Position numbers and translations under genes: made by a program
Notes under the pieces: model-generated
What the model was told of the DNA's origin: nothing
What the model saw: the letters and a program-made list of their open reading frames with translations, nothing else
Databases searched by the model: none
Part shown: in pieces, positions 10,851-23,339 of the stretch
Position numbering within the stretch: position 1 is the stretch's first letter
How the letters are laid out: every line of letters begins with the position of its first letter
Assembly: GCA_036172665.1 (NCBI GenBank)
Contig: CM069870.1
Span: 58,404,212-58,468,211 of the forward strand
Direction of reading: 5' to 3'
Length of the DNA: 64,000 nucleotides
DNA from: Prosopocoilus inquinatus
Lineage: Eukaryota > Arthropoda > Insecta > Coleoptera > Lucanidae

Positions 10851-13119
10851 TTTCATTTGATTTTTTTTACTAGTCCACTTTATCTGTAAAGCAGTATAAT
10901 TATAATGATGTTCCTAACACGTCATTACTGGTTTTAGTGGTCAGCTGCCGTCGCTTGCAATGTTGCTGACGCAATTTCTTCACCGTGGCAGACCCTTTTT
11001 TTCTTAAACATTGTTAATTGCTTCTTACTTGTTTAAGATATAAGAGCCAAAGTACTTCTTCAGTACAAGAAACGACTCTTAAAGAATGAGTTGACCTTGA
11101 ACGGTAGTCACTTCCGATGGAAATGCCATTGAATTGTCCTAGGATTCCGCAAGCTTTACCACTTATACATACTAGAATGTAATACTTATGCCCAATGGGT
11201 TTAATAAATTAATGTTATATTTTAAAATTACCCTGTAGAATAGAGGAATAATGTAATTATCTTGGCCCACTTTAATATGCGTTTTGCCTTATTGGAAAAA
11301 CTATTTCTGTTGTTGTTAAAGTACACATGCTATCGATACATTCAATAGATAGTACAGTGAGTTATGAATTTATAACCCCCCGTGCATAATAAATAAATAC
11401 GCTCCTCAAGTGCATTTGATGTGAAAATCGATACGAAATGCACTTCGCCCATTCACCATAGATATATGTTATTACTGGCTCATAAATCACGTTACGTCCA
11501 AGAGTGCCCGATAGCGACCGCTGAACTACTGAAGAATTTAGCGGCCGGCGCCGCGACGTGCTGTTTATACTACCCGGAAATTCATTAATTTTAACAAATT
11601 TTCATTTCGCCTGGCGGTGTTTTCCTTTTCCTCGGACGCTCTCATTTTTCTTTGTTAAACTCAACGATCAAATTATCCCCTCGACTTTAGGCGCGTTGCA
11701 CTTAAAAGCGCCGCGGTGGTTTGTTTTCGTGCGACGCTATTTATCTTATCTTCGAGATTTGATTACTTTAAAGGGGTACAAAATTAAGTTTGATTTATTT
11801 GCCGGTGTGATTTACTGGATTTCTTTTAAAATAATCGAGATAAATTCGCTGTAATCGTAAAACTGTTAAAACAGTTAAAGGAAATCTAGATTTAAGTGGT
11901 ACCTGGAATATACATTTTATGAATAGTAGCGGACAATATAAATCTTGGCAAGAACGTGACATGTCAAAAATAGTAAAACTAGGTTTTATTAAGGCGTTAT
12001 ATTGCTGACAAGTAAATCGTAAAAACAACCTAATACGTGAAACGTATTGTTACGACTTCGAGGTTCAGAAATAACACTCGTCAAATAATTTCAAACACTA
12101 ATAAAACACAATATTTTACACAACAAGGAATGCACCAGTATTGCTCTCCAATACTTATTTGAACAAATAACACTATGGTTCATGTCTATTCGCCCAAGCG
12201 GTTCGTTTACTTCGCTTGCTAAAGAAGAACTGTCCCATTCTGCGCCGATATTCAGATACATACCGTACATAACAAAAAGCCAGTTGCTTTTTAATTGACG
12301 TTTAATTAAATTTAAGTACCATATGATTTTTTTTTAATTTCAGATAAAGGTTAGCCATGAAAAGTAAACCATATTTAAATTTAGTTGTAGAGGACGATAG
12401 TATGGACAGGAAAAGAGGAAATGGCAAACCTACAATCAGAACTAAAGAAGATATTCGAAATTCTACAGTATTTTTTTTTTTATTTATTGAGCTATTTTGC
12501 ACTACACGTTTTGCTTTCCAGGGCCTCCGTTTATCTAAAATTTAAAAAATCATACAGTATTAGTCAGGTTGTGATTTACGTTATACTGACCACGCATAAA
12601 TGACATATTTTAAAGACGATTTAAATTTAAGTACAGATGAAAATGTTGAAAAAGTTATTCGCATTACTTTTGTGTATAACATAAAATACCGAAAGGTAAA
12701 ATTTCACACAACAACTCAGTTTTAATTCCAACTCCAAAATTCAATATACAAACTAAGAACAGTGTTACGAGGTTACCACTTCGGGTGGAGGGAATTGTAA
12801 AGTACAAAAAGGAAAATAGTTTACACCCGCTAAGAGCCAACATATTTCACGTGGACTGCGATGGTCGCACAGCTCATAGTGTGTTGATGTTGGGTATAGC
12901 CGGTCGTGCAAGAAGTTTATTTCCCAAAATAAGGAAAAACTACTTCAGGTGACAATACAAAAAAATCTAAATAAATACCAGTAGGCGCCAACTGAAGTAA
13001 ATACACCAAGAGTATCGATTACATCTAACCAAATCAAGACCAAGACAACAAATCAATAATTCAAATATCAACAAGAAATCAAATTGATTGCAATAGTATA
13101 GTGATACTTAAACTCAAAA
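10851..13119. other. Noncoding stretch with a G+C-richer block at 11520-11760
   Basis: No gene or transposon recognised. About 11520-11760 is G+C-richer (AGCGGCCGGCGCCGCGACG, then CGTTGCACTTAAAAGCGCCG) and single-copy in the window. A long frame across it (11558-11854) has no recognisable domain. The stretch lies between blocks C and A of repeat unit 2 and may itself be inserted. Confidence 0.35.
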
Positions 13120-13640
13120 TTTCAGTTAAGTTTCCAAAACTGTTTCAAATTTAAACAAAGAATAAGAACTAAAATGTTAATTGAACTGGTTTAAATTAAA
13201 ATATGCAATTGTAAAGTTGAATTTAAATAAAATTTGCTGTAAATGTAACTTAAATTTGATAACTGAATGTGAATTAAGCATATTCCGTAATAAACAATTC
13301 GCAAAAACTATCGACAATAACAATAACAGGGATAGAGATTACCTCAGAGTAACGTCAACTGTGCTAGGATGGGCCAGATATAGAGTGATGGTTATGTATA
13401 TATATAGAGTGAAGTCAGTTATAGGTCTTCTACAAGGTGAGGGTCGAACAGATCTTTTGGACAGTAGAATAGGTCGGTAAATTTGCCCATAAACAAGGGA
13501 CGGAAGAATAATAAACGATGTTAACAGGGAAACGGTAGTTGTTTACAAGTGAACGAAGAAACACCTGAATTAAAATTCTAAATAAGAGAGAAAACTAACT
13601 TACCAAAACCATCCGAACAATTTACAAAATTGCTAACGCA
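13120..13640 (+). repeat. Dispersed repeat unit 2 (blocks A and B)
   Basis: Here blocks A and B are contiguous: about 13120-13420 matches 7488-7740 and 13436-13640 matches 10060-10300. This gives the uninterrupted arrangement and shows that 7742-10016 is extra DNA in the other copy. The frame at 13181-13480 lies in the repeat and is not a gene. Confidence 0.6.
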
Positions 13641-14043
13641 AATCAGTTCGAATGGCCTCAATAACACAATAAAGTAACAGTTTCGAAAGGAAATGACCAT
13701 TTCAAGATCAGATACGTGTCTTCAAAGTTGTATTAGGTTTGAAAAACAATAAGTGGCAGAGCAAAAATTCAACACGACTGCAACCGTCCAATAGCAAAGA
13801 AACATTTATACTGACTGACGCGATAGAGAACGAAGCGTGAATGACAAGGCACAAAATAGGCAAGTACATAGCGGTATTTGATATCAAAAATTGTTTTCAT
13901 CAAGGGTTAGTGGTGAATGTTAAAATTATTTAGGTTCGTGCATTTTATCAATCGCTTTGTAATTGCCAAAATTTCTTAAACAGTTCTGAAAAAGTGTACT
14001 TGGTATTACTTCTTTAGTTTAAGTTTTACTTAATTATGATACT

Positions 14044-14390
14044 CGACACCGAAGTAATTACAGAAATACTTTAGGACGTTCCAATTTAACTAATAAAATC
14101 CCATCTACTGCTGGTCCGAGATTGTATAACTTGCTACCCCCGCATCTGAAACATATTGATTGCAATAATGCATTCAAATCGAAAATCAAAAAAAAATTTA
14201 ATTGATAACTGTATTTATAGTGTTACAGAATTTATTGAATTAATGGCACACTTATGAATTTTGTTCTGTAATACTTGTTTTTATAACTGTTTTTATGTTT
14301 TTATTTTAATATGTTTTTACTTTATTATTACAGAATTGACTTATCCACTTTTACATATATATTATTATTATATTATTATTACTTGGTATT
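14044..14390 (+). pseudogene. Non-LTR retrotransposon 3' end
   Basis: The frame 14044-14205 reads like the last ~50 residues of Jockey/CR1-type ORF2 (GRSNLTNKIPSTAGPRLYNL, then PPHLK and a Lys-rich end at TGA 14203). A 3' UTR follows, with an ATTATTATTATATTATTATT tail at about 14360-14385. A 5'-truncated insertion is the usual form of such elements. The mariner-like element at 14398 lies immediately beyond the tail. Confidence 0.65.
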
Positions 14391-14397
14391 AATACTA

Positions 14398-15729
14398 CCG
14401 TGCCTTCAATTGAATTCCTCATTAAAGTAAGCTGTGATTTTTTTATGAAGTTGGCGACAATTCTAGAGGAAACAGTTGTCATTAACTGTCTCATTAACTG
14501 TCAGTACTGATCATAACATCAAATAAAAACACAACATTAAAGTTTAAAGTAGATCCTCAAAGTGGTCTCCTTCACCTTGAATACGTAAGCGTACTCTGAG
14601 TTTCATGTTTTCAAACCCGTTTGCTAAGTATTCGGGGGTTATGTTAGCACACACATCTGTAATGCCCGCACGAAGTTCTTCGATTGTGTGACGCGTAGTT
14701 CTAAAAACTGTGTTTTTCATGTGCGGATAAATGAAGTAATCCATAATTGTGAGATCCGGAGACCTTGCAGGAAAATTCACTCATTCGATTATCGAAAAAC
14801 TGCTGCAGGAAAGTCATTATTGATGAGCTGTGTGGGCAGTAGCATTGTCTTGCTGAAAAAACCCTTCTGTAAGTTCATCATCATGTAGTTGATTAATGAA
14901 AGGTTCTAATAACTCATTTCGATATCTTTCAGCAGTTACTGAGTCGTTTAAAAACATTGGTCCGATAATACGCCTTCTTGACACTGCTAGCCAAACACCA
15001 ATTTTTAATGGATGTAATGGAGTTTCCACAAATTCATGGGGATTTTCTGCTGACCATATTCTCATATTCTGTTTATTTAAATACCCTGAGAGATGAAACC
15101 AGGCCTCATCGGAAAAGAAACACTTGTCGTCGTTGTTTAAGTTATCAAGAAACCACTGACAATATTCTGTTCTTCTGTGAAAATCTACTGGCCTGAGTTA
15201 GTGGACTGCTTGAATCTTATAGGGATAAAGCTTTAAGTCTTTTTTTAAGAATAGTGTGACATGTTCCCACTGATAGCTGAACTTCTTGTGAAAGTTTCGC
15301 AATAGATTTCTTGGGAGAGTGTCCCATTCGATCCCGAACATCTTCAATGCAGGCTGCAGTCCTTTTCTTAGCTGCTCCGCTCCCTGTTTTGCGACCAAGT
15401 GATCCTGTTTCACGAAATTTAAGAACACAAGCATGGATGTGTTTAACCAGCTGTTCATAAGTAATAGCAAAATTAGGAAACTGCTCTCGAAACTTCTGTA
15501 CACACTGATTAATTGAATAACTGTCCATTTTCTATTCTACCGGTTTGAAAATAACTTTCAACAATAAATATGCTGTAATTCTAACATTTTGAATTAATTG
15601 AAAGTACAAAGTGTCAATTTGACATTTGTTTAATTAAATAATTGAACAGCTATCAGTTCTGCAAATCTTAGGAGAAAAAAACAGTGAAATCATAGCCCAC
15701 TTTAATGAGGAATTCAATTGAAGGCACGG
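14398..15729 (-). mobile_element. Mariner-like (IS630/Tc1) transposon, full length, inactive
   Basis: The terminal inverted repeats match over more than 30 bp: CCGTGCCTTCAATTGAATTC at the left and its reverse complement ending at 15729. TA dinucleotides at 14396-14397 and 15730-15731 form the target duplication. The minus strand encodes a transposase in pieces: an N-terminal helix-turn-helix region (15528-15217), FSDEAWFHLSGYLNKQ with the first catalytic Asp (about 15160-15075), QQDNATAHTA with the second (about 14850), and ARSPDLTIMDYF with the third (about 14765). The pieces lie in different frames with several stops, so no active enzyme is made. Length 1332 bp is typical for mariner. Well-preserved ends with a decayed gene suggest moderate age. 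Confidence 0.9.
14544..15528 (-). pseudogene. Mariner-like transposase pseudogene
   Basis: This gene would cut and paste the 14398-15729 element. Residues for all three acidic catalytic positions can be seen (FSDEAW, QQDNATAH, SPDLTIMDYF). The frame breaks near 15235 at a T-rich run, carries a stop after IQAVH (about 15198), and is shifted twice between the second and third motifs (14820-14770). Start ATG 15528 precedes DSYSINQCVQKF; the last frame ends at 14544 in ...HFEDLL. Breaks are described only. Confidence 0.85.
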
Positions 15730-15974
15730 TAGAAATGGATACCTGCGATCGACCGTTGGAAAATTGAATCAGGTTGGCTACACAGAAGCCAAAAATGGCC
15801 ACCAGTTCTACACAGCAATAAAAAAAATAAACGGCAATACTTTGGCGAATTTGTCGACGAAACGCTTAAATTGAAGTGTGCAAATCATTCAGTAGGGACA
15901 GTGGATCATTCAGTAACTGATTTAAGGATCTAGAAGCGAATGGATCCGAGAAAGTTAACATTCTTGTAGGATTA

Positions 15975-16564
15975 TATAAATATAAATATAAATATAAATA
16001 TAAATATAAATATAAATATAAATATAAATATAAATATAAATATAAATATAAATATAAATATAAATATAAATATAAATATAAATATAAATATAAATATAAA
16101 TATAAATATAAATATAAATATAAATATAAATATAAATATAAATATAAATATAAATATAAATATAAATATAAATATAAATATAAATATAAATATAAATATA
16201 AATATAAATATAAATATAAATATAAATATAAATATAAATATAAATATAAATATAAATATAAATATAAATATAAATATAAATATAAATATAAATATAAATA
16301 TAAATATAAATATAAATATAAATATAAATATAAATATAAATATAAATATAAATATAAATATAAATATAAATATAAATATAAATATAAATATAAATATAAA
16401 TATAAATATAAATATAAATATAAATATAAATATAAATATAAATATAAATATAAATATAAATATAAATATAAATATAAATATAAATATAAATATAAATATA
16501 AATATAAATATAAATATAAATATAAATATAAATATAAATATAAATATAAATATAAATATAAATA
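15975..16564. repeat. (TATAAA)n satellite, about 98 units
   Basis: A hexanucleotide TATAAA is repeated for about 590 bp with no interruption that I can see. The long Leu-Tyr and Ile-Phe frames on the minus strand are translations of this repeat and are not genes. Perfect hexamer arrays of this length are unusual and are also a place where read or assembly errors would change copy number. Confidence 0.97.
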
Positions 16565-17189
16565 CAATGGGCAGGACCGGATTCCGGACCACAGTCCAGG
16601 ACCTCAAAGATGAATTTAGCTAATGAATGTGGAATGCTTTTAAATTAAAATGAGCCAGTAACGACAGAAATATCAAAGAAGAAATAAAATTAGGTAATAT
16701 CTGTAGTGAGAAGAAAGATAATTAGAATCAAAATAGTAATCAGATGAAATAAAATACAATTATGCATATGTTCAATAGTGCTTGAGTTCTCCCATTCCTT
16801 ATTATTTCTTTAATAAAAAATGTTATTTTATGAATCTTTTTAAACAAAAGGAAAAATGTTGGTAGTACGTGTATATGTCGTGATCATATAGTGAAATTGA
16901 TCTTTTCATGAAATGGATATCCACTTCATGGAACGCATCCACTTACTGTATTATTATCAGTATTTACCATTAGCACAAATTTATTTGTCCTTCTCATGAA
17001 CCAGAGCAGTTCTAGTTATTAGTTACATGACGATTTATTAATCATTTAAGCAACATATTGCAGGTTTTGAAGTTGGTGCTTAAAGTTGTTGTTTTACATT
17101 TATCATAACTCATAAGCTTCGTTACAGATTCTAAGTTAAAATTAAATTTGAAAGCCTCTTATGAAAAAACAACACACAACATTTTTTAA
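16565..17189. other. AT-rich stretch, nothing recognised
   Basis: No supported gene or repeat beyond the start of the foldback family at 17190. Confidence 0.4.
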
Positions 17190-17870
17190 TGCGATTTATT
17201 CGCAACTGCGATGTAAGAGTGATGAATAGATAAAATTGCAACATCTTACTATCGCTTTTTGACCTGACATTGCAGTAGGATAGACAAAAAGAAGCGGGAT
17301 TTGCTCCTAATAAGTCCCCCATGTAAGGCGGCCATGCTTGCTGTCAAAGCATAATGAAAGTTTTTAGAAAAATTTTGTGCAAATCGTTTTTGATTGCAGT
17401 GAAAACCTCGAGCAGCCTCTGTACAGCTGTTTCAGCCCTGCTTGGGGCTTTTTCAGCAGAGACGTAGCTCGACATTCCCACTGCAAACTGTACAGAGGCT
17501 GCTCGAGGTTTTCACTGCAATCAAAAACGATTTGCACAAAATTTTTCTAAAAAACTTTCATTATGCTTTGACAGCAAGCATGGCCGCCTTACATGGGGGA
17601 CTTATTAGGAGCAAATCCCGCTTCTTTTTGTCTATCCTACTGCAATGTCAGGTCAAAAAGCGATCGTAAGATGTCGCTATTTTATCTATTCATCACTCTT
17701 ACATCGCAATTGCGAATAAATTGGACAAGTCGTTTTTGTTTGCAGTGAGAATGTCGAGCTACATCTCTGCTGAGGAAGCTCCTAGCAGGGCTGAAACAGC
17801 TGTACAGAGGCTGCTCGAGGTTTTCACTACAATCAAAAACGATTTGCACAAAATTTTTATAAAATTAAAG
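17190..17870. mobile_element. Foldback repeat 'CTCGAG' family, inverted pair
   Basis: The left arm, about 17190-17430, and right arm, about 17480-17723, are near-perfect reverse complements over some 240 bp. They share landmarks such as GCGATTTATTCGCAACTGCG, GACCTGACATTGCAGTAGGA, GCGGCCATGCTTGCTGTCAA and AAACCTCGAGCAGCCTCTG. A further partial copy continues to 17870 (GCTGCTCGAGGTTTTCACT). Other copies lie at 28495-28690, 35820-36240, 37905-37995, 39990-40250 and 49235-49460. No protein is encoded. It behaves like a non-autonomous foldback transposon or MITE. Apparent frames here are the hairpin read through. Confidence 0.85.
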
Positions 17871-18091
17871 TATTTTACATACACACATTATGAAATAAAT
17901 GAATCTAAGAAAGTAATAAATAAAGTAACAGTAAGTAACGTAGTAGTAAGAGCAATTTGCAATTTTCAGAAAATTTATAACGTTGCATTCACATATAGCG
18001 ATTGTTTCATTGAGACTTGGAAAAGGCCAAGCTTTATTCTATGAAATAAAAATATAAAATGAACCGTTCGTGTTCACGTCAACTTCGCTAT

Positions 18092-18625
18092 ACAGGTTGT
18101 TCTTTTACCGTTTGCAAATATTTAAACCGGTAATACATCGCCACAAATGGCAACGATTAAACTTATATGTTTTTAACACTAAGTTAATAGTTTTCGAGAA
18201 AAATGCATTGGAAGATTTTCACCAAACCGTTTGAGAACTGGCATAGCTAACGACTAGATGGTACGCCGCCTTGCCTGTGTGAATGACGAACCGAATATTG
18301 GTCAGTGTATTACGATGTCGTAAACGAACATCTGTTTGATTCGTATGAGGCCTATTAATCGGATCGTAACAGTCGAAACATTTTAAACGCGCTCACTTTT
18401 AAATTCTTCGAATAACGGCTTGACGAACATTAAGCAATATTTCCGGCATGTTATTTAACACTTCGAATTTTTCAATGATTCTAGCAAGCAAAGAACAGGT
18501 GCAGGATTTCTAAATATTTCATTTTTTATATAAGGCCACAGAAAGAAATCTAATGGAGTCAGGTCACAGGGTCGTGGGGACCAGTTATTGTCTGTTTTTC
18601 GACTGCCAGTTCGATTGTCTTAATA
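18092..18625 (-). pseudogene. Mariner-like transposase relic
   Basis: On the minus strand at about 18610-18500 the frame reads NWSPRPCDLTPLDFFLWPYI, the C-terminal catalytic block (third Asp in LDFF) of IS630/mariner transposases, followed by a basic C-terminal region to about 18260. The left end (ACAGGTTGTTCTTTTAC at about 18092) matches, in inverted orientation, the end of another copy at 42750-42919. The N-terminal part is missing or displaced by the insertion starting at 18632. Confidence 0.7.
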
Positions 18626-18631
18626 TTCACG

Positions 18632-19809
18632 TAGACTCCTTTCAGTATGAGAAGTACATGATGACTCATTGAAATCTGACCGGCGGGCTACGAACAGCTG
18701 ATGAGCAGTGGCATACAGATTTCTATGTGAAGAGTAAGGGCAGGAAAATAAATAAAAATATATTTTTGTGTATTAAATGCAGCATATTTAAGCAATATAA
18801 ATAACAATTATTATTGTGGACAATATAAATAACATGCCGAACGTTATTTATCAGACTACTGTATATTTGTTTTCGAGCGAAAATATGTTTCCAACATTAT
18901 AGTTCTTTGTGGCCATACGGATTTTTGTGCTGAAAATTTGATATCATGTTAATGAAGAAGAGAAATTTTAAGTAAATATTTTACTTTAATAAATGAAGAG
19001 TTATGAATTAAATGAAGTTACGCTTTACTGTTTTTAATAAAATTTCTCATAGTTTTTTCTAACAATTATTAATTTACAAAATATTATAATTAATTACACC
19101 TAATATTCACACACAAGCATTGTTGTTTAATAGTGGTTCATAATGGAGAACTACAATTTCGATGTTCCGGGTTAATAGTGTTCACCATCTTCTTCATCGG
19201 AAATCAAATAATCTTCGTCATTCGAATCACCTGTGTCGACCGTGCAGGTAAGATTGTCGGTGCCATTAACAACTTTTCGATAACTTTTGTCACTGATCTT
19301 AGTAGCCGCTAGAAGTCTTGGATTTCATTACAGGAATTGTTATGCAATATTCAGCGTCGTCTTTCATGAATTCCAGCACATTCGCTGTGATTTCACGTGG
19401 ATAGCTGTGTATTATTTATCCCTGTTCGACGATCGTTTTCTTTTTCTCCATGATAATATATTGTTGCCATTAAATACACAGTACCAGACTCACAACTGCA
19501 AATTTCAGAAAACAATATTTTCAGAATTGTGAGGAAATCATTGAAAATAATTTCTCACCTGTAACAAGTAGGAATAAACAATTTGCTGTGAGGAGAACAA
19601 TAATTTGAAAACAAAACAATTGAAACCACAACAACGGAACACAAGAAATGTGCAAGAAACCTAACCACTAACGTTAAAACTAGGGGTAACAACTGTCACT
19701 GCGTATGCCACGCTCCTGTACTCCGAACTCACCTAAATTTGAAAAGTAGACTTGTCGGACGAAAACTCGTCTCTGCGCATTATGTACTTCTTATGGTAAA
19801 AGGAGTCTA
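18632..19809 (-). mobile_element. TIR DNA transposon relic (class uncertain)
   Basis: Ends are imperfect inverted repeats: TAGACTCCTTTCAGTATGAG then AAGTACATGATG at the left. The right end, reverse-complemented, is TAGACTCCTTTTACCATAAG then AAGTACATAATG. It inserted beside the mariner relic at 18092-18625. A minus-strand frame at 19316-19172 ends in an acidic tail (GDSNDEDYLISDEEDGEHY, then TAA). I could not assign a superfamily. Confidence 0.5.
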
Positions 19810-21101
19810 ACAGATTCAGTTTTTCAGCTTTAGTAGGAAAAACCTTCACGAAGCTTAAGTTCAACCACTTGACTCAGAAAAGGTTCCAAACTTTCAGTCC
19901 TGTAACGCTGAGCATGTCCTCTCCAAAAAATGGCTTTCTGCCAACGCTGTCAGATTCTCTGAAGAGTTTCATCGACAGCATTAGTGCATCATAAAATTGC
20001 TTGTACTGAAACTGGATATCAAGAAATGTTTCACGAACCTCCTTCAGCGCATCAGGTATCGAATTAAGTCTCTGCCATAAAAGAATTTTGCTCGATTGTA
20101 AAAATAATTATTTACAAAATTGCTGATTCTTTAAATGTCACTTTAAATATCTGCCAATTGATTGACAATTAATATTAGTATGACATTATCCAAGACATGC
20201 TTTTAAATTCCAACGCCAGCTCTAATTCGCTTTTATTTTGATCGCTCTTTATAAATAAGGACATAAAGTAAAGGAAAACGTGATCAAGGAATTTAATTTC
20301 GTCGTCATCTAAAACTCATTTTATGCATAACATTAACCTAATCTGAATTTTATCTTTCAGAAATAATGCTTCTTTTAGAACGCGTATGTAGGTAATTGGA
20401 TTTTGTCTGATTTTGTTTTATTAAGAAATTGTCTGATCAAAATTTTCTCATTTCTAATCGAGAAACTTTTAACAGTTTTATTGGCTTTCAATACCAAATA
20501 ATGAATATTTCTTATACAGGACGTTTCTAAATAAGTGCAGACAATTTTAGGATTTATTTCCTTCAGTGATACTAAAGTGAAAAGTTTATATTAACGTACA
20601 AAGACATATACAGTCCTCTATTGTGGAACGTATTGCAGTAAATAAACGAATGTCAACTACTGCAAAATAGTGGAGTGAGGTTTATGTGGCTCCAAAGCTG
20701 ACTCTTTTCTTTGCCACTTATACTATGATTCCTGAAAACCATGGTAATTGATTGGAACCTGTATGTAAGGGTCCCTTTTTTCGTACGAACTTGTAATAGA
20801 ATTGTACGTAATTAACGAAAATAGATTCCCTCCCCCCCACGTACAGGTCGATAAGTATAAAATAGGTATTGAGTAGTAGAAAATTTAATAAATAAATTAA
20901 GCTCTCTCTTAAACTACATAGAAACTTTCATTGCCAAGGCAAAATGAAGAAGAGATTTCAACTTTTACGTTAAGAACTCCGGAGAATTAATAATGAGCAA
21001 AGTTGTGAGATTATAATATCATATTTTATAAAGTAGTTAATCAGAGTCGTTTTTAAAGAGTTACTTTATTTCACTCACTGGAAACGGCGTGGGATTCAGA
21101 A
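19810..21101. other. Stretch with no recognised gene
   Basis: About 19830-20060 is less AT-rich and single-copy. Around 20517 the sequence ACAGGACGTTTCTAAATAAG resembles the ends of common insect TIR elements, but no partner end was found. Confidence 0.3.
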
Positions 21102-21102
21102 G

Positions 21103-23333
21103 TTGTTACGATTATGGGCGCCACCCAGCAAATGTTACGCAACCCACAAGTGCAATACATGGCGAGGAAAATGTATCCCTGTATGTCCCCTGAAACTCCC
21201 CAAGATCCGCTTCTCCAATGGTATACCCCAAATGAAATTAATAAACAAGGCCCGAAGGTGATCTTTGAGTTCCGTCTGGAAAGTATAAACTCCGCAAAAA
21301 AAAATGTTTAGGCCAAAAACAAAATGTTTATTTAAGCACACAGATAAAAAGAACGGAATATGCGCAACCCCGAATGGGGTTCAGGACCGCAAAAATACCA
21401 AAAATATTCAAAATACACTACCCAAAACAAAGGGCGTTGGCGCGTTGGCGTGAGTATTCTCGTGTTTTTTACACTCTCTTAACAACAAAAAAGGATATCC
21501 AAAAATGATGGCTTGAAGATCAGAAAGAAAGTAAAAAAAAACTATTAGAAACAATAAGAAGAGAAGCTCCACAATTACGTAAATTCGCTCTGTGAACAGA
21601 GCCCACGACAAAATTAACAGTTGAAAAATACTAGAAAAATTCGCAAAATATGGAATAACAGTGTGAGTAGAAAAAAACAAAAGCTCCCATGGCTACGTTA
21701 TCATGTTACAGTTTCCTCTTTGCGTTGAGGGAAGGTGTGTTCAATCTTCTCTTGTGAGACCGGTTGTTGCCCGTAAGATCGCAGAACACGTCCCGTCTGA
21801 GTGAAATTGCGTGCTTTTGAGTGGCACTCACTTAAGTTACGCACGTCACTTGCAGTGGTGGTAATCTCGGTGTTGCTTTGGAAGTCTATTTGGATCCCTG
21901 TTTTTCTTCGGGCTTTTACACTGCAAGGAAGTTGTTCCTGTTGCTGTTGGGGCCGCTTTAATTGCGGATTTAATTAACTACGTGCGATCCTGCTTATGAA
22001 CCTTGCATGAGCAATTTGTATGGTACTTTTATACTGTTCCTCACGTTTCGTTCGTGTGCAAGCCTTTCGACTCCAAGTGAAAAATCTGACGCCGTGGAGT
22101 CTTTTGTTTTTGGCTCACCGTTTTTGCCACTCATGCCGACAGACACTATCAACACGAGAGAGGAAAAACTCGACCGACCCAGGTGGGATCCATTTAGACC
22201 ACGAAAGAGCCAACACTTTTTATTCTCTCTCTGGCTAGGCCCCGACTTTGGCTTTACACGGGGAATGGCGTCAACTCGTGCGGCACGGATGTGAACTTAC
22301 GGATTTATTTTTTCGCGACGACAACCTCACTGAGTGTACCTTTACTGTTTGGTCTGATCGGAGTAGTCCTACCGTTTTTGAACTCCTGTTTACACTTTGT
22401 ACCGTCTTTTATTTGTTAAAATTTTGAGGCTCCTTAAGAGTGGACTCATATTTAACGTCACTTTTGTTATTAGCTTTTTTTTTTGTTTATTGATTTTCAC
22501 GTAATTAATGAAATGGCGTGCTGAGTGTGAACTTTGCAAAAAGGTAAGCTTGATCGGGTTTAGGACGAAAAGTAAATGATTCAGCTGAATGATTAAATTC
22601 ATTTTCTTCCCCCCTTCTCCCAATCAAGCTTACCTTTTTGAAAAATTGACGTTGTCACGCTTCACTCGTCAGGTGTTGCTCCCTATTCTGCCTTACTTTT
22701 CATGCGCTTTTGCAGTTGTTACAATTGAAAATTCCGTTACCTTCTGTTATATGATACATACGCCAGAGTACACTTGCAGAAGCAAAGATTATTCTATCTT
22801 GGGTTTTGTTTTTGTGTTTGTGTTTTCGGCCGAGCACCTCTTCAGGATGTCTGCGTGATTTTTTGAGCTGTGTTTCGAGCCTTGCCGGCTCAAATAAATT
22901 GCTTCTTGACCGAAACGAGCTTGGTTTATTTATTGGATTTCTATTCAATGACCTTGGGTTGCCCTACCTTTCTACCTTTGGGGAGGGAGGTTCCTTCACC
23001 ACCTTGAGGGATACGCCATTCAGGAAGCGAGTCTAAGGGGGTTTCCCTTGACAAGAATGTCGAGGAACACAACTTTTCATAAACATCTCGTTTATAAAAG
23101 GACGACCGACCTGACTTCCGGGCCAAGGTAAATTGACGCAGGCACCCTCATTTCTCTTGAGTGGGTCAAACGCGCCGAACTCTCTTTCCGGGTTACCGAA
23201 CGAAAGAAAGGTGACAATTGCAGCAAACAAATCCGCTCTCCCGCCGAATTCATCGGTGAAAAATGCTACAGTCCCACACCAGACTCCGCCACTGGCTCGA
23301 GCCACGCCCGTAGACTGACGTCACGTAACACAT
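21103..23333. mobile_element. Possible LTR-derived block
   Basis: It starts TGTTACGATTATGGGCGCCA, reminiscent of Gypsy-type LTR 5' ends in insects, and includes an AACCCCGAATGGGGTTCAGG motif at about 21366. It ends near CACGTAACA at 23325-23333. Composition is more G+C-rich than the flanks. A small hairpin (AAAAGGTAAGCTTGATCGGG at 22539 and its complement at about 22622-22641) lies inside. No polyprotein domain and no target duplication were recognised, so this call is weak. Confidence 0.3.
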
Positions 23334-23339
23334 TTCCGA

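Noticed and set aside
11558..11854. 98-codon plus-strand frame in a G+C-richer block
   Set aside because: No domain or start support; composition alone explains its length.
15866..16607. Long minus-strand frames of repeated Leu-Tyr and Ile-Phe (over 200 codons)
   Set aside because: They are translations of the (TATAAA)n array in two frames; no protein evidence.
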